Shown in pieces: positions 63,570 through 64,000 of a stretch of DNA of 64,000 nt. Numbering within the stretch: the first letter of the stretch is position 1; every line of letters begins with the position of its first letter. Below the pieces are notes generated by a model. It was not told where the DNA came from. It did not search any database and saw only the letters and a list, made by a program, of their open reading frames with translations. The DNA comes from Microbulbifer halophilus (GTDB lineage: Bacteria > Pseudomonadota > Gammaproteobacteria > Pseudomonadales > Cellvibrionaceae). Location of the stretch: positions 8,254 through 72,253 of the forward strand of contig NZ_JAPIVK010000020.1 in assembly GCF_026183675.1 (NCBI RefSeq). Direction: 5' to 3'. The position numbers and the translations under genes were made by a program.

Positions 63570-64000
63570 ATGGCCCTGCTACAGACTTCGCGACTGACCC
63601 TGCGGGAGCTCAGCGAAGACGACGCTCCACTGTTGTCGGCGGTGCTGAACGACCCCGATTTCATACGCAATGTCGGCGACCGCGGTGTGCGCACCGATGA
63701 GGACGCCCGCCGCTATATCATCGACGGCCCCATGGCCATGTACCAGACGCACAATTTCGGTATGTACAAGGTGGAGCTGGCGGACGGCACTGCTATCGGC
63801 CTCTGTGGACTGGTCAAGCGCGACGGCCTCGATGATGTGGATATCGGCTTCGCCTTTCTGCCGGACTATCGCAAGCAGGGTTATGCACAGGAGGCGGCCG
63901 AGGCGGTGATGGAGTACGGCCGCGATGTGATCGGCCTGGAGCGTATCATCGCCATCGCCCACCCCGACAACGAGTCTTCCATTCGCCTGCTGGAAAAACT
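63570..64000 (+). CDS. GNAT family acetyltransferase (RimJ/RimL-like), 3' end beyond window
   Basis: At least 143 residues, open to the window edge; ATG 63570 with GAAGGAT seven bases upstream. It begins LQTSRLTLRELSEDDAPLLSAVLND, typical of the RimJ/RimL branch, with acetyl-CoA site GFAFLPDYRKQGYAQEAAEAV and the usual AHPDNESSIRLLEKL. It acetylates an amino group of a protein or small molecule; substrate unknown. Confidence 0.88.
   Translation, partial: MALLQTSRLTLRELSEDDAPLLSAVLNDPDFIRNVGDRGVRTDEDARRYIIDGPMAMYQTHNFGMYKVELADGTAIGLCGLVKRDGLDDVDIGFAFLPDYRKQGYAQEAAEAVMEYGRDVIGLERIIAIAHPDNESSIRLLEK

Overview
This is a GC-rich (roughly 65%) chromosomal window from a gammaproteobacterium. The gene mix (TonB receptors, BCCT carriers, a GldA/GldFG-type ABC system, secreted hydrolases) suggests a marine Cellvibrionales organism such as Microbulbifer. 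That placement is inferred from gene style; there is no rRNA or marker gene here. No tRNA, rRNA, CRISPR array, prophage or transposase gene was seen.

Left third (1-29,000): a siderophore locus. A minus-strand operon runs from a SyrP-like Fe(II)/2-oxoglutarate aspartate hydroxylase, through a fatty acyl-AMP ligase fused to an acyl carrier domain, to three NRPS proteins. The last of these runs off the left edge. The readable order is FAAL-ACP / C-A(Asp)-T-E / C-A-T-C-A-T-C-A-T / C-A(Asp)-T-T-C... The two Asp codes plus the hydroxylase predict an N-acylated peptide with beta-hydroxyaspartate iron ligands. Around it lie an MbtH-like protein, two TonB siderophore receptors, a type II thioesterase, an Sfp-type phosphopantetheinyl transferase and a PepSY-TM (PiuB-like) membrane protein. 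Two good and one weaker Fur-box-like palindromes sit in the divergent promoter regions.

Middle (29,000-46,500): a GNAT enzyme, beta-carbonic anhydrase, a double-rubredoxin/FAD reductase fusion, a flavin reductase, a glycerophosphodiesterase, a three-gene GldA/GldFG/DUF4340 ABC operon, a third TonB receptor, a Lon-family ATP-dependent protease and a DUF817 membrane protein.

Right (46,500-64,000): a secreted acetolactate decarboxylase, a LysR regulator divergent from a Tat-exported SDR, an S41 peptidase, a secreted PHB-depolymerase-type esterase, a coupled amidase/aminotransferase pair, a DUF2799 lipoprotein, a GFA protein, an Ldh2-type dehydrogenase, ArfB, two tandem BCCT transporters and a partial GNAT protein.

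The intergenic DNA is rich in short repeats. There are four copies of a ~165-bp MITE-like element with CTAG-ended inverted termini, a 29-bp-armed inverted repeat with a nested hairpin, and two further dispersed repeat families. A pair of 42-bp REP-like units is embedded in frame inside an NRPS adenylation domain. Two genes take their stop codon from a repeat.
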